Below, one piece after another: positions 36,339 through 45,069 of a DNA stretch of 64,000 nt; position 1 is the stretch's first letter, and each line of letters begins with the position of its first letter. Origin of the DNA: Pelobacter sp. UBA6812 (GTDB taxonomy: Bacteria > Desulfobacterota > Desulfuromonadia > Desulfuromonadales > Syntrophotaleaceae). The notes beneath the pieces are model-generated. The model was not told the origin of the DNA, searched no databases, and worked only from the letters and a program-made list of their open reading frames with translations. The position numbers were made by a program, and so were the translations under genes. The stretch covers positions 112,933 through 176,932 of the forward strand of contig DKEW01000086.1 of assembly GCA_002452265.1 (NCBI GenBank). The letters run 5' to 3'.

Positions 36339-37064
36339 TTACCGCCTTACAATTTTGCGCCGTCCCTGCATCGCCTTGGTCTGCTGCTTGACAATGGTGC
36401 CGGTTTTTTCGAGATGAAATTGCAGCCACATATCACCATACACCTGCATCTTCATTTTGCGGCCTTCAATCAAAGCATCAAGATTTTGCTGCAGATTATC
36501 GTCATTACCTGCTTTTTTTATCCCTTTTTTCATAACCTCGATGGCCTGAGTACGATTTCCAACCTTGTCCAGGCAATAGGCATACAGGTTCCAAAGCAAG
36601 GCTTCGTTGCGAGTCAGACTGACGGCCTTTTCAAACGTTTGCACCATCTTATCAAGCTTGTTGCGTTTCATGTAACAGATGGCCAGCATGCCCATCGACG
36701 GCCAGTGTCGACTGAATCCTTTTTGAAGATAGTCAAAAGCTTTCCCAAAATCACGCTTGAGATAGTAGAGACTGCCGATCTGGGAGTGCAATTGAGAAGA
36801 GACCAGGAACTGCCATTTACCCAAAGGCAACGAAGCTTCCAGAATTTTGATGGCTTTTTCAGCTCTCCCGGCCAGCATATCCCGCTGAACCTCCTCCATC
36901 ACCGCAGTAAGCTTTTTAAGCACACGACGACTCAGCAAAAAGTAGACGAGTGCAAAAACAGCCAAACCAATAAGGGCGTTAATCCAGGTATCAAGACTAA
37001 CGGTCACTTGGAGCAGGCCGACAACAGCTAAATACACTGCCAATGAAATAGCCAGATTAATCAT
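36339..37064 (-). CDS. Membrane-anchored TPR protein
   Basis: About 241 residues. Two adjacent N-terminal hydrophobic segments (INLAISLAVYLAVVGLLQV; WINALIGLAVFALVYFLL) anchor it, and three to four TPR-like helix pairs follow (SLYYLKRDFGKAFDYLQKGF, LLWNLYAYCLDKVGNRTQAI). The end is strongly basic (KAMQGRRKIVRR). Start at ATG 37064, with GAAAGGA upstream. It is 2 bases before the Smr gene, so the two are co-transcribed. Function unknown. Confidence 0.8.
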   Translation of the reverse strand: MINLAISLAVYLAVVGLLQVTVSLDTWINALIGLAVFALVYFLLSRRVLKKLTAVMEEVQRDMLAGRAEKAIKILEASLPLGKWQFLVSSQLHSQIGSLYYLKRDFGKAFDYLQKGFSRHWPSMGMLAICYMKRNKLDKMVQTFEKAVSLTRNEALLWNLYAYCLDKVGNRTQAIEVMKKGIKKAGNDDNLQQNLDALIEGRKMKMQVYGDMWLQFHLEKTGTIVKQQTKAMQGRRKIVRR

Positions 37065-37142
37065 AAACGGGGGAATCCTTTCACATGGTTGACATACAGT
37101 GCGCGAGGCAGTGTAGCAACGCGCCAAAAAAATGTCAAAAGC

Positions 37143-38993
37143 TTATCCCCGGTGGTCCGAACCGACATGAAGGGTAAGTTTTTGTCCTGGGCGCAAAACC
37201 TGATTATTGGCAAGATTGTTCCAGTTCCTGATTTTACCCACGGACAGACTGAAGCGTCGACTGATACTCCACAGGCTGTCCCCGGAACGTACCTGATAAA
37301 CGATTTTCCGAGGTTGCTTCCCCTTGGCAACACCGAATAGGTTGAGAACCATGCCTGGTTTCAACACGCCGGTCCTGCTCAAATCGTTCCAGGCACAAAG
37401 GCGATCCGTACTAACCCCAAAACGTTTGGCAATAGTCCACAAATTATCGCCTGACCGCACCGTGTACTTTTCCGTCGCCCCTGAAGGCGCCGATGCATTC
37501 CCCGCCACTTTCAAAATCTTTCCGGGGCGCAATACACTATTAACGCTCATACCGTTCTGAACGGCCAATTGGCGAGGCGTCATATCATACCGGCGTGCGA
37601 TCTTCCATAAAGTATCACCCTGTCGGACCATATGGTTTCGCGTTGGAGTACGAACATAATCATCCCCCAGTGAGCGGATTGGGTTTTGAGCATAATCGGG
37701 ATTCAACGGCAATATCAGGTCAGTGCCGATGCGCAAACCACGGGGATTTTTAATATGGTTCAAAGCTATGATATCCCGTGTTTTAATACCAAAACGCGCA
37801 GCCAATGCACCGAGGGTATCGCCTGACCGGATACGATAATGGCTGTAATTTGCCCGCTGATTGGCAGGGATTTCCGCATAGGCGGTCAAAAAGTCATCAC
37901 GTTTTCCAGCAGGGATACGCAACTTATAATCTTTTATGCCGGGCGGTGTGCACCAGCGTTTCAATTCGGGATTAAGTTTTTGAATATCATCAAACCCCAC
38001 ACCACACAAACGGGCAACGATATCCAGATCCGTGCTGCTGGTCAATATGACTTCGTCATACGCCAGCGGTGCCTGATATTGAATATTATCGAAACCATAC
38101 TTGAGAGGATTTTTGGCTATATGCAGCACCGCAAACAGTTTTGGCAGATAATTGCGGGTTTCAGCGGCTAAATGTCCCCCTCGGCTGATCTTCCAGAAGT
38201 CGCGAGTTTCAGAACGTCGGATCGCTTGACTGACTTTGCCGGCACCGGCATTGTATGCGGCAATGGCAAGATTCCAGTCTCCGTCAAAACGTGCGTAAAG
38301 GTCCTTAAGGTGGCGGGCGGCGGCAATCGTCGATTTAACTGGGTCACGCCGTTCATCGCGCCACCATTCGTTTTGCAGACCGTACATTTTTCCGGTACCG
38401 GCCATAAATTGCCAGGGTCCCACCGCGTTGGCACGACTGCACGCCTTTTCGTTGAAACCCGACTCTATCATGGCAAGATATGCCAGATCCCTGGGCAATC
38501 CTTCTTCGGCAAATATGGCCTGCATCATAGGCAGATAACGCCCAGAGCGTTCAAGCCAGCGCCGGAATCCACGACTGCCGCGATTGGCATAGTAGTCTAT
38601 GAAATAACGGACTTTTTCGTTTTCCACCACCGAAATATCATAGACCTGCTCCCCCTCAACCGCTGTAACCCCTTCGTCTTCCGGCGGTAGTTTGTCAACA
38701 TCCGAAAGGAGTTCCATATCCTCCAGAGTTTCGGGGTCGACAGAGACGAGACAGCCATCAGTCACATCCTCCGCCTCATCAGCGTTCAGCTCTTCTTCGT
38801 CGACTACCCCGTCCAAGCCATCGGTAACCGCCAACCCGGCCAGTGATTTGACCAGGCCGGCATTTTTTGCTGCTACTCCCGCGCGCGCCGGAGATTTTTT
38901 ACCGGCATCTGACGGCCCCGCAGCAGGCCGCACTGGCATCTGGCACCCAGCCATCAGCCCCACGAGCAAAAATACGATATATCTTTTAGCCAT
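37143..38993 (-). CDS. mltD: Membrane-bound lytic transglycosylase D with four LysM domains
   Basis: A 616-residue lipoprotein with lipobox GLMAGC near residue 16. The SLT domain lies near 150-300, with the catalytic Glu in LAMIESGFNE and the following AVGPWQFM and AAYNAGAGKV. Four LysM modules follow (RSGDTLGALA, RQGDTLWKIA, RSGDNLWTIA, RSGDSLWSIS), two more than in the E. coli enzyme. It cleaves peptidoglycan to 1,6-anhydromuropeptides at the outer-membrane face. The acidic stretch before the SLT domain (DEEELNADEAED) is unusual. ATG 38993 was taken as start; a TTG-led extension would overlap hflX. Confidence 0.93.
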   Translation of the reverse strand: MAKRYIVFLLVGLMAGCQMPVRPAAGPSDAGKKSPARAGVAAKNAGLVKSLAGLAVTDGLDGVVDEEELNADEAEDVTDGCLVSVDPETLEDMELLSDVDKLPPEDEGVTAVEGEQVYDISVVENEKVRYFIDYYANRGSRGFRRWLERSGRYLPMMQAIFAEEGLPRDLAYLAMIESGFNEKACSRANAVGPWQFMAGTGKMYGLQNEWWRDERRDPVKSTIAAARHLKDLYARFDGDWNLAIAAYNAGAGKVSQAIRRSETRDFWKISRGGHLAAETRNYLPKLFAVLHIAKNPLKYGFDNIQYQAPLAYDEVILTSSTDLDIVARLCGVGFDDIQKLNPELKRWCTPPGIKDYKLRIPAGKRDDFLTAYAEIPANQRANYSHYRIRSGDTLGALAARFGIKTRDIIALNHIKNPRGLRIGTDLILPLNPDYAQNPIRSLGDDYVRTPTRNHMVRQGDTLWKIARRYDMTPRQLAVQNGMSVNSVLRPGKILKVAGNASAPSGATEKYTVRSGDNLWTIAKRFGVSTDRLCAWNDLSRTGVLKPGMVLNLFGVAKGKQPRKIVYQVRSGDSLWSISRRFSLSVGKIRNWNNLANNQVLRPGQKLTLHVGSDHRG

Positions 38994-39013
38994 TTTTTCA
39001 CATTTACCGGATT

Positions 39014-40657
39014 TCAATCCGACCCTTCCATTTCCCGAGGCCAGAAACGGCCTTCGAGCATCTCCAGTAGGGGTTCAAAGGTCTTGCGGTCACGAGCGCT
39101 GACCGCCAGGGCGTCAAACCGACGACATAGCGCCTTGACCTGTTGAACCGATACAAGGTCCATTTTATTAAAAACAAGCTTCCGGGGGATCATCCCCAGA
39201 TCAAGATCATCAAGAATTTTTTCCACGGCTGCGATGTGCTCCTCAAACCGTGGATTGGAAATATCCACCACATGCAATAGCATATCGGCGTCTTCCAGCT
39301 CCTCGAGCGTTGCACGGAACGCGCCAATTAAACTTTTTGGAAGCTTGCGGATAAAGCCGACGGTATCGGTAATGATGACTTCCCGCTCCATGGGAAAGCG
39401 CAATCGTCGACTGGAAGTATCAAGCGTGGCAAACAAAAGGTCTTCGGTAAAAACTTCACTTTGCGTCAAGGCGTTAAGCAGAGTCGATTTACCGGCATTG
39501 GTATAACCAACGATGGAAATGATCGGCACGCCGGAACGAATCCGTCGCTGACGGCGCTGCAGACGTCCCTTGGACAGGTTTTTAAGTTCGTTTTCAAGCC
39601 TGGTTATACGGTCGCGAATGCGACGCCGATCGATTTCCAGCTTGGTTTCCCCGGGACCGCGACCACCAATGCCACCCATCAGCCGCGAAAACGCGACCCC
39701 ACGGCCGATAAGGCGCGGCAGGATATATTTAAGCTGCGCCAGTTCGACCTGAACCTTACCGTCGCGGGTATGAGCTCTGCGGGCAAAAATATCCAGAATC
39801 AACTGGGAACGATCGATGACTTTCAGATCCGTGACTTCAGTGATGGCCCGTACCTGGGCCGGGCTGAGATCCTGGTCAAAAATTAGCAGAGTGGCCCCTT
39901 GTTGCAGGGCGCGGATAATGACCTCTTTGACCTTCCCTTCCCCAAGCAGGTATTTGGGGTTAACCTGGCGCGGGCGCTGAATAAACCTATCCAGAACCAA
40001 TACCTCAGCAGTACGGGCCAGTTCAGCTAATTCATCGAGGGAATCTTCAACTTCATAACGTGGCTGCTGACTGACGGAGATAAGGATGCCCTTTTCTCTG
40101 GGATCGGAAAGATCGACGGTTTCGGCGATCTTACTCTCCAGTTCCTGTTCCAGCGAGCGCAAGACCCTGTCGAGATCCAGATCCAGATCGTAAACCGACG
40201 GCACGGCCGTAATTTCAACGGATTTTCCTTCAGGATTGGGAGGCAGCGGATGGGCATATTCCACCCGTCCAGGCAAACCATGTTCACCGACGCCGATCAC
40301 GACCATCAGATCCAGACACAGCAGCGCCAGGTCAGTCAGATCGTCCTCGCTTAAAGACTCGCCGGCCAGATGAGTATGGATACAGCGCAGCCCTCGCAAA
40401 CCGCTACGCCCGCGGCCATAATCCGAAAGATCGGGGATCACGATTTCACGATCATCGCCGACAATGACATACCGTACCGTGCCGCTACGGTCGATGATCA
40501 ACCCGATCTGACGGCGAATCTCAAGAGATTGTTCGGTCAGATAACGGGCCAACTCCGGCGTAACGATCTGATCCGGTGGCACCCTCCGCCGATAGATCCG
40601 TTCCAATGCCTTAATTTGGCTGGATTTGAGCCCCGTCAAATTTCCGTGAATTAGCAT
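39014..40657 (-). CDS. hflX: GTPase HflX, long form
   Basis: A ribosome-associated GTPase that splits stalled ribosomes. The G domain near 370-530 has GYTNAGKSTLLNAL (G1), DTVGFIRKLP (G3) and FNKMD (G4). The HflX N-terminal domain contains LDRFIQRPRQVNPKYLLGEG and LIFDQDLSPAQ, then the GGIGGRGPGETKLEIDRRRI linker. At 547 residues it is about 120 longer than E. coli HflX because of an extra N-terminal domain (about 1-190), as seen in many Firmicutes and deltaproteobacterial versions. AGGGATCT lies before the ATG. Confidence 0.95.
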   Translation of the reverse strand: MLIHGNLTGLKSSQIKALERIYRRRVPPDQIVTPELARYLTEQSLEIRRQIGLIIDRSGTVRYVIVGDDREIVIPDLSDYGRGRSGLRGLRCIHTHLAGESLSEDDLTDLALLCLDLMVVIGVGEHGLPGRVEYAHPLPPNPEGKSVEITAVPSVYDLDLDLDRVLRSLEQELESKIAETVDLSDPREKGILISVSQQPRYEVEDSLDELAELARTAEVLVLDRFIQRPRQVNPKYLLGEGKVKEVIIRALQQGATLLIFDQDLSPAQVRAITEVTDLKVIDRSQLILDIFARRAHTRDGKVQVELAQLKYILPRLIGRGVAFSRLMGGIGGRGPGETKLEIDRRRIRDRITRLENELKNLSKGRLQRRQRRIRSGVPIISIVGYTNAGKSTLLNALTQSEVFTEDLLFATLDTSSRRLRFPMEREVIITDTVGFIRKLPKSLIGAFRATLEELEDADMLLHVVDISNPRFEEHIAAVEKILDDLDLGMIPRKLVFNKMDLVSVQQVKALCRRFDALAVSARDRKTFEPLLEMLEGRFWPREMEGSD

Positions 40658-40665
40658 AGATCCCT

Positions 40666-40698
40666 AAAAAACAAAAAGGACCCCTAAAGGTCCTTTTG
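40666..40698 (-). terminator. Rho-independent terminator after fabI
   Basis: A 9-bp perfect stem AAAAGGACC / GGTCCTTTT with a 6-base loop, followed on the minus strand by TTTTTGTTTTTT. It separates fabI from hflX. Confidence 0.92.
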
Positions 40699-40732
40699 CT
40701 GATATACAGGTTTTCAGCACGGTCATTACGAC

Positions 40733-41500
40733 TTAGCCAACAACAAAGTTGAAACCGGCGTCAACATAATGCACTTCACCGGTAACACCACTGGAAAGAT
40801 CGGACAGCAGGTAAAGAGCCGATTTTCCGACTTCCTCCTGGGTAACGGTACGATGCAAGGGCGCGACTTCATCCATGATGCGCAGTTTTTCCTTGAACTG
40901 CCCTACTGCGGAAGAAGCCAGGGTCTTGATAGGACCGGCCGAAATTGCGTTCACACGGATGTTTTTGGCGCCCACTTCGGCGGCCAGATAACGCGTCGAT
41001 GCTTCCAGTGCCGCCTTGGCCACGCCCATGACGTTGTAGTTGGGTACAGCGCGAACTGCGCCGAGGTAAGACAGAGTGATAATACTGCCACCTTCACTCA
41101 TCAACGGCAGTGCACCGCGGGTCACAGCGACCAGGGTATAAGCACTGATGTCCATGGCCAGGCTGAAACCGGCACGGCTGGTTTGGCTGAAGGGGTTTTT
41201 AAGGTCATCACGGTTGGCGAAGGCCACCGCATGGACAACGAAATCGATCTTGCCCCATTTCTTGCCAACCTCTTCGTATACCGCTTCGATATCCTCGTCC
41301 TTGGCAAGATCGCAAGGCAAGATAAGATCAGCATTGACACTTTCGGCAAGAGGACGAACACGTTTTTCCAGAGCACCATTAAGATAAGTAAAAGCCAAAG
41401 TGGCCCCGGCAGCATGCAGTTGCTGCGCGATCCCCCAGGCAATGCTCAGTTCATTCGCCACACCAAAAATAATGCCGCGTTTACCAGTCATAAGCCCCAT
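40733..41500 (-). CDS. fabI: Enoyl-[acyl-carrier-protein] reductase (NADH)
   Basis: Last reduction of each fatty acid elongation cycle. The 255-residue protein has the divergent nucleotide site GVANELSIAWGIAQQL, CDLAKDEDI, AFANRDDLKN and the catalytic Tyr-x6-Lys in YNVMGVAKAALEA. AISAGPIKTLASS and the ending YVDAGFNFVVG are standard FabI. GGAGGG precedes the ATG. It is monocistronic, with its own terminator; the promoter is not clear. Confidence 0.97.
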   Translation of the reverse strand: MGLMTGKRGIIFGVANELSIAWGIAQQLHAAGATLAFTYLNGALEKRVRPLAESVNADLILPCDLAKDEDIEAVYEEVGKKWGKIDFVVHAVAFANRDDLKNPFSQTSRAGFSLAMDISAYTLVAVTRGALPLMSEGGSIITLSYLGAVRAVPNYNVMGVAKAALEASTRYLAAEVGAKNIRVNAISAGPIKTLASSAVGQFKEKLRIMDEVAPLHRTVTQEEVGKSALYLLSDLSSGVTGEVHYVDAGFNFVVG

Positions 41501-41831
41501 AGACAGAGCCCTCCTTTTGGATAAAATAGAACGCTCTTTTTAACAAAATTACTTCAATTGTTCAAGGAATATATACCATGGGCCTAAAACCAGTGAAAAA
41601 ACAGCACAATGCAAACGACCTGATTGTTATATACGGCTTTCGATTTTCAGCATACTCATCCATTCTCGCAAAACATCCCTCCCTGTTCAGAGTATCAATT
41701 TGAACCGGACCTGGGAGTCTGCCGGACTATGCAAACCGAAGCGAAAATTGGGATTCTTGTGTTTTCATGGGCGTGCATACCCCGGAGACGCCCGCATCTA
41801 AAAATGACCGATAGCGGCTTGGCCCACGATC
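41501..41831. other. Intergenic region between fabI and the GGDEF-EAL gene
   Basis: About 330 bases. The fabI-proximal part is AT-rich and has a weak promoter-like pair on the minus strand (TTGAAC, 17 bases, TAAAAA near 41535-41565). The rest holds a short GGGCGT/ACGCCC hairpin past the GGDEF-EAL stop, without a T-run. Nothing else was recognised. Confidence 0.35.
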
Positions 41832-44669
41832 TCAAACGAGCAAAGAATCGTTAGCGTCACGATTTGTCAAAAAATCGAAGATCTCCTCTGCCGATTTTGG
41901 CGGACCGAACAAATAGCCCTGTGCCAGATCGCACTCTAATTCTCGGAAATACTCGCATTGCCTGTCGCTTTCCACCCCTTCCACGACCGTTTGCACCCCC
42001 AAACTGCGCGCCAAGGCAACAACAGAGTTGACCAGCTTGACATCCAGGGCATTCTCCGGCACATGCCGGGTAAAAGTACGGTCGATTTTCAGTTTGGAAA
42101 CAGGCAGATGCCGCAAATGCGCCAAGGAAGAAAACCCTTTACCAAAATCATCAATTGCAAAACGGACACCTACCCTGGTCAACATTTCCATCACTTCGAT
42201 AGCGTGGACAACATTATCCATAATGCCACGTTCGTTGATCTCAAGCTCAAGCCAATAAGGTTTCATCCCTGTTTTAGTCAGGATACCCATGACCCTATCG
42301 GTAAAATCGGATTGACTGAACTGCTCGGGGGAAACGTTGACAGTTATGACGGTCGGAATAAGACCAGCCTCCTGCCAACGGCAATTCTGCTCACAGGCTT
42401 TTTCCAGAACCCAATCTCCCAGTTCAAGGATAAGTCCGGTTTTTTCCGCGATGGGAACAAACTCACCGGGAAGGATACAGTTACCGTCAGGACCGTTTAA
42501 CCGCACCAGGGTCTCAACACCGACCGTTAAACCGGATGCCAGATCGATTTGCGGCAAAAAAACCAAATGCAAGGCATCATTTTGAATAGCCTGGCGCAGA
42601 AGCCCTTCCACACAAATGGCATCCTTGGTACGTTCGCTCATCTGGCGGTTGAAAAAAAGGTAGCGGTTACCGCCTTGCCGTTTGCCTTCCTGCATGGCAA
42701 GATCCGCCTCCTGCACAAGGCTCTCGAGGCTGCTTATGCCATCTTTCCAGAAGGAGATGCCGACCGTTGCCGACAGCGAAAGGATGTGACCGTCCACTTC
42801 AAAGGGCACAGACAAGCTGTCCAACAACATTTGCGCCAGGATCGAAGGCCCCTCGGCACTATTGATTTCATCGCAAACAATAACAAACTCATCGCCACTC
42901 ATTTTGGCAAGAGTATCGGATTCACGAACAACCTCACCGAAGCGTTTACCTATCTGGCAAAGCACCCGATCGGCACCATCATGACCCAACGCATCGGTGA
43001 CCCTCTTGAAACGGTCCAGATCCACAACCAGCAAAGCAAAAGCGCGCCCAAACCGACGGCACTTTGAAACGACGTGTTTAAGGCGGTCAAACAATAAAAC
43101 CCGGTTAGGCAACCCTGTCAAAGGATCGTGCTGAGCCAGATGTTGATAGCGCAATTCGCTACGATGCAATCGTTGATACGCCTCTTTAAGCTCGGTAATA
43201 TCCATCCCTACGGATTGAAATTCCACTACCTTGCCATCCTGATCCACAATGGGCGTATCACTCCAACGATGCCATGCAGACCTGCCGTCACCTGCTATGG
43301 ACCGAAATTCCGAGTAGACAGTCTTGGGGTTTTCCAACATCGATGCGATCTGCCGACCAAGATATTTATGGTAAATCTCCGGCACCTGATGCAAGAACTT
43401 CTGGCCGATAAGTTGGTCCTCAGATTTTTCAAAAAATCGGCAATAGGCAGGATTCACATAGGTAAGTGTGGTGTCGGGCAACCAGCGCATCACAAGTTCC
43501 ACCTGGTTTTCGACCAGGGCACGGTAACGCTCCTGACTTTTGCGTAGCGAGTTTTCAATACATTTTTGTTGACTGATTTCCATCAGCGTGCCGCGAAATC
43601 CTACAACACGTTGATGACGAACGATCGGATTACTGCAAACCAACACCGGAAAGGTGCTCCCGTTGTTACGGCATGCATCCATTTCCGCCCGGATTTCCAT
43701 TTCACCCTGGAGGACCCTTTGCGCCAGCCCCATGGCCCCGACCCTGTCCTTGGGAGCAATGACCTGCACGATATTAATCCCTGCATCGATATCGGCCTGA
43801 TTGTAACCGAACAACTGAAAAGCATAAGCATTGGCAAAAGTGATGCGCCCGAGAGTATCTGCCTCAAAAATAGTCTGGGGCAAGCTGTCGGCCATCTCCC
43901 GGAACCGGGCCTCACTGTCATGCAGTTGCTGTTCAACATCCTTGTATTGGGTAATGTCGAGGAAAGAGACCCAGATACAAGTGGAGTTGCCATCTGTGTT
44001 CCTTATCAATGACCCCGACACCTGGGCGCGAATAATATCGCCATCTCTATGTTTGCCGATCATTTCGACCGAAAGATATTCCTGTTGTTGGAGAGTTTCG
44101 AGTGCAGCGTACCCCTCTGCTGCCCGGCCCCATAAACAAGAAATATTCTGCCCGATGATTTCAGTTTTGTGCTGATAACCCCACATGTCAAGGAAAGCCG
44201 CATTGACATACATCACTCTCCCTTCAACATCTGTCACACCAAAAGGAGTATGGGAAGAATCCATGACCTGCGTCGTATTAGCGAGCTCATCTTCAGGATA
44301 GTGCTGGAATGCCGAAAAATTAAGTTGCTGGACAACAAAAGCAACCTGTCCTGTTTCATCAAATACAGGGGAAGCTTCAATATGCACGACACCGTTCTGA
44401 GGCAGTGTTTTTTGGTAAGTGCCCGGTTGTCCGCTGGCAAAAACCGCATCTACCACGCAAGGCTGACAAGGCTGCCCCGCATGCGGATCAAAGATCTCAT
44501 GACAAAAGATATGAGCATGCTTCAGATCCTGTGGAAAGGAGTCCAGGCCATACCAGTTGCAAGCGACAACACGCCTGTTTCGGTCAACAATAGCAATGCA
44601 ATTCGGCATCAGACGAATAATATCTTGAAACGCTTGACAAACAAAAAACCGTGGAGATTCAACACTCAT
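41832..44669 (-). CDS. Multi-PAS GGDEF-EAL c-di-GMP signalling protein (riboswitch-controlled)
   Basis: A 945-residue soluble protein. Four PAS modules span about 10-500 (LVENQVELVMRWLPDTTLTY is the last), then a GGDEF domain near 510-670 and an EAL domain near 685-935. The GGDEF motif is variant, MSGDEF, with an RESD inhibitory site five residues before it, so cyclase activity is possible but not assured. The EAL motif reads ETL (VETLVRL); other phosphodiesterase residues remain (NVSPEQF, ELEINE, IDDFGKG, KIDRTF, EGVES). ATG 44669 follows AGGAATTACCT. A GEMM-I aptamer and terminator lie in its 225-base leader. Confidence 0.93.
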   Translation of the reverse strand: MSVESPRFFVCQAFQDIIRLMPNCIAIVDRNRRVVACNWYGLDSFPQDLKHAHIFCHEIFDPHAGQPCQPCVVDAVFASGQPGTYQKTLPQNGVVHIEASPVFDETGQVAFVVQQLNFSAFQHYPEDELANTTQVMDSSHTPFGVTDVEGRVMYVNAAFLDMWGYQHKTEIIGQNISCLWGRAAEGYAALETLQQQEYLSVEMIGKHRDGDIIRAQVSGSLIRNTDGNSTCIWVSFLDITQYKDVEQQLHDSEARFREMADSLPQTIFEADTLGRITFANAYAFQLFGYNQADIDAGINIVQVIAPKDRVGAMGLAQRVLQGEMEIRAEMDACRNNGSTFPVLVCSNPIVRHQRVVGFRGTLMEISQQKCIENSLRKSQERYRALVENQVELVMRWLPDTTLTYVNPAYCRFFEKSEDQLIGQKFLHQVPEIYHKYLGRQIASMLENPKTVYSEFRSIAGDGRSAWHRWSDTPIVDQDGKVVEFQSVGMDITELKEAYQRLHRSELRYQHLAQHDPLTGLPNRVLLFDRLKHVVSKCRRFGRAFALLVVDLDRFKRVTDALGHDGADRVLCQIGKRFGEVVRESDTLAKMSGDEFVIVCDEINSAEGPSILAQMLLDSLSVPFEVDGHILSLSATVGISFWKDGISSLESLVQEADLAMQEGKRQGGNRYLFFNRQMSERTKDAICVEGLLRQAIQNDALHLVFLPQIDLASGLTVGVETLVRLNGPDGNCILPGEFVPIAEKTGLILELGDWVLEKACEQNCRWQEAGLIPTVITVNVSPEQFSQSDFTDRVMGILTKTGMKPYWLELEINERGIMDNVVHAIEVMEMLTRVGVRFAIDDFGKGFSSLAHLRHLPVSKLKIDRTFTRHVPENALDVKLVNSVVALARSLGVQTVVEGVESDRQCEYFRELECDLAQGYLFGPPKSAEEIFDFLTNRDANDSLLV

Positions 44670-44737
44670 AGGTAATTCCTGTGATTGATTAAATAACAAA
44701 ACAGTACAGTGCCAATGACTTTGTTTATTCTAATCAC

Positions 44738-44783
44738 AAAATAAAAGCCCATCTTCTTTATTGAAGATGGGCTTTTATTTGTT
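44738..44783 (-). terminator. Riboswitch-linked intrinsic terminator (leader of GGDEF-EAL gene)
   Basis: A 16-bp perfect stem ATAAAAGCCCATCTTC / GAAGATGGGCTTTTAT with a 6-base loop, followed on the minus strand by TTTT. It lies 15-20 bases after the aptamer and about 70 bases before the start codon, where an expression-platform terminator belongs. Confidence 0.9.
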
Positions 44784-44793
44784 TAATTTTGTC

Positions 44794-44874
44794 CATTATG
44801 CAACCTGGCGATCCTGGCTAAAAGGACCCATGGCTTTGCGTCCTCACATCACTGTGAGTTTGCCGCTGAAATAA
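44794..44874 (-). ncRNA. GEMM-I (c-di-GMP-I) riboswitch aptamer A
   Basis: Minus-strand RNA with the class signature: CATTAT/ATAATG closing stem; GGCAAA; P2 stem CTCACA-GTGA-TGTGAG with a GNRA tetraloop; GGACGCAAAGCCATGGGTCC; and the second-arm GGATCGCCAGGTTGC. The G matching Vc2 G20 is G and the C matching C92 is C, the pair that selects c-di-GMP over cGAMP in known members. It lies between a promoter and a terminator, upstream of a GGDEF-EAL gene. Class assignment is by motif, not by a covariance search. Confidence 0.92.
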
Positions 44875-44899
44875 TGATATCGACTAAATAACGTATTGA

Positions 44900-44928
44900 C
44901 TTATAACAATGTAAGTTAAAAATATCAA
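44900..44928 (-). promoter_or_regulatory. Promoter of riboswitch A transcript
   Basis: Minus-strand TTGATA (44923-44928), 17-base spacer, TATAAG (44900-44905). Transcription would start near 44893, about 20 bases before the aptamer closing stem. Confidence 0.8.
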
Positions 44929-45069
44929 CCCACTTATCTTTAGAACAAATACAGAACCAAAAAACAATTAAATACATTAAACTAACATATACTTATTGAT
45001 GGGTGAAAAATGAAACATCGGACAGCAATGCCGAAAAAATCATTTTGCAGTACAACTCTTTAAAAAGGA

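Noticed and set aside
44900..45069. AT-rich stretch after cheV considered as an extra gene or origin
   Set aside because: It has no open frame of note and no DnaA-box cluster; it is explained by the promoter of riboswitch A and the cheV 3' region.
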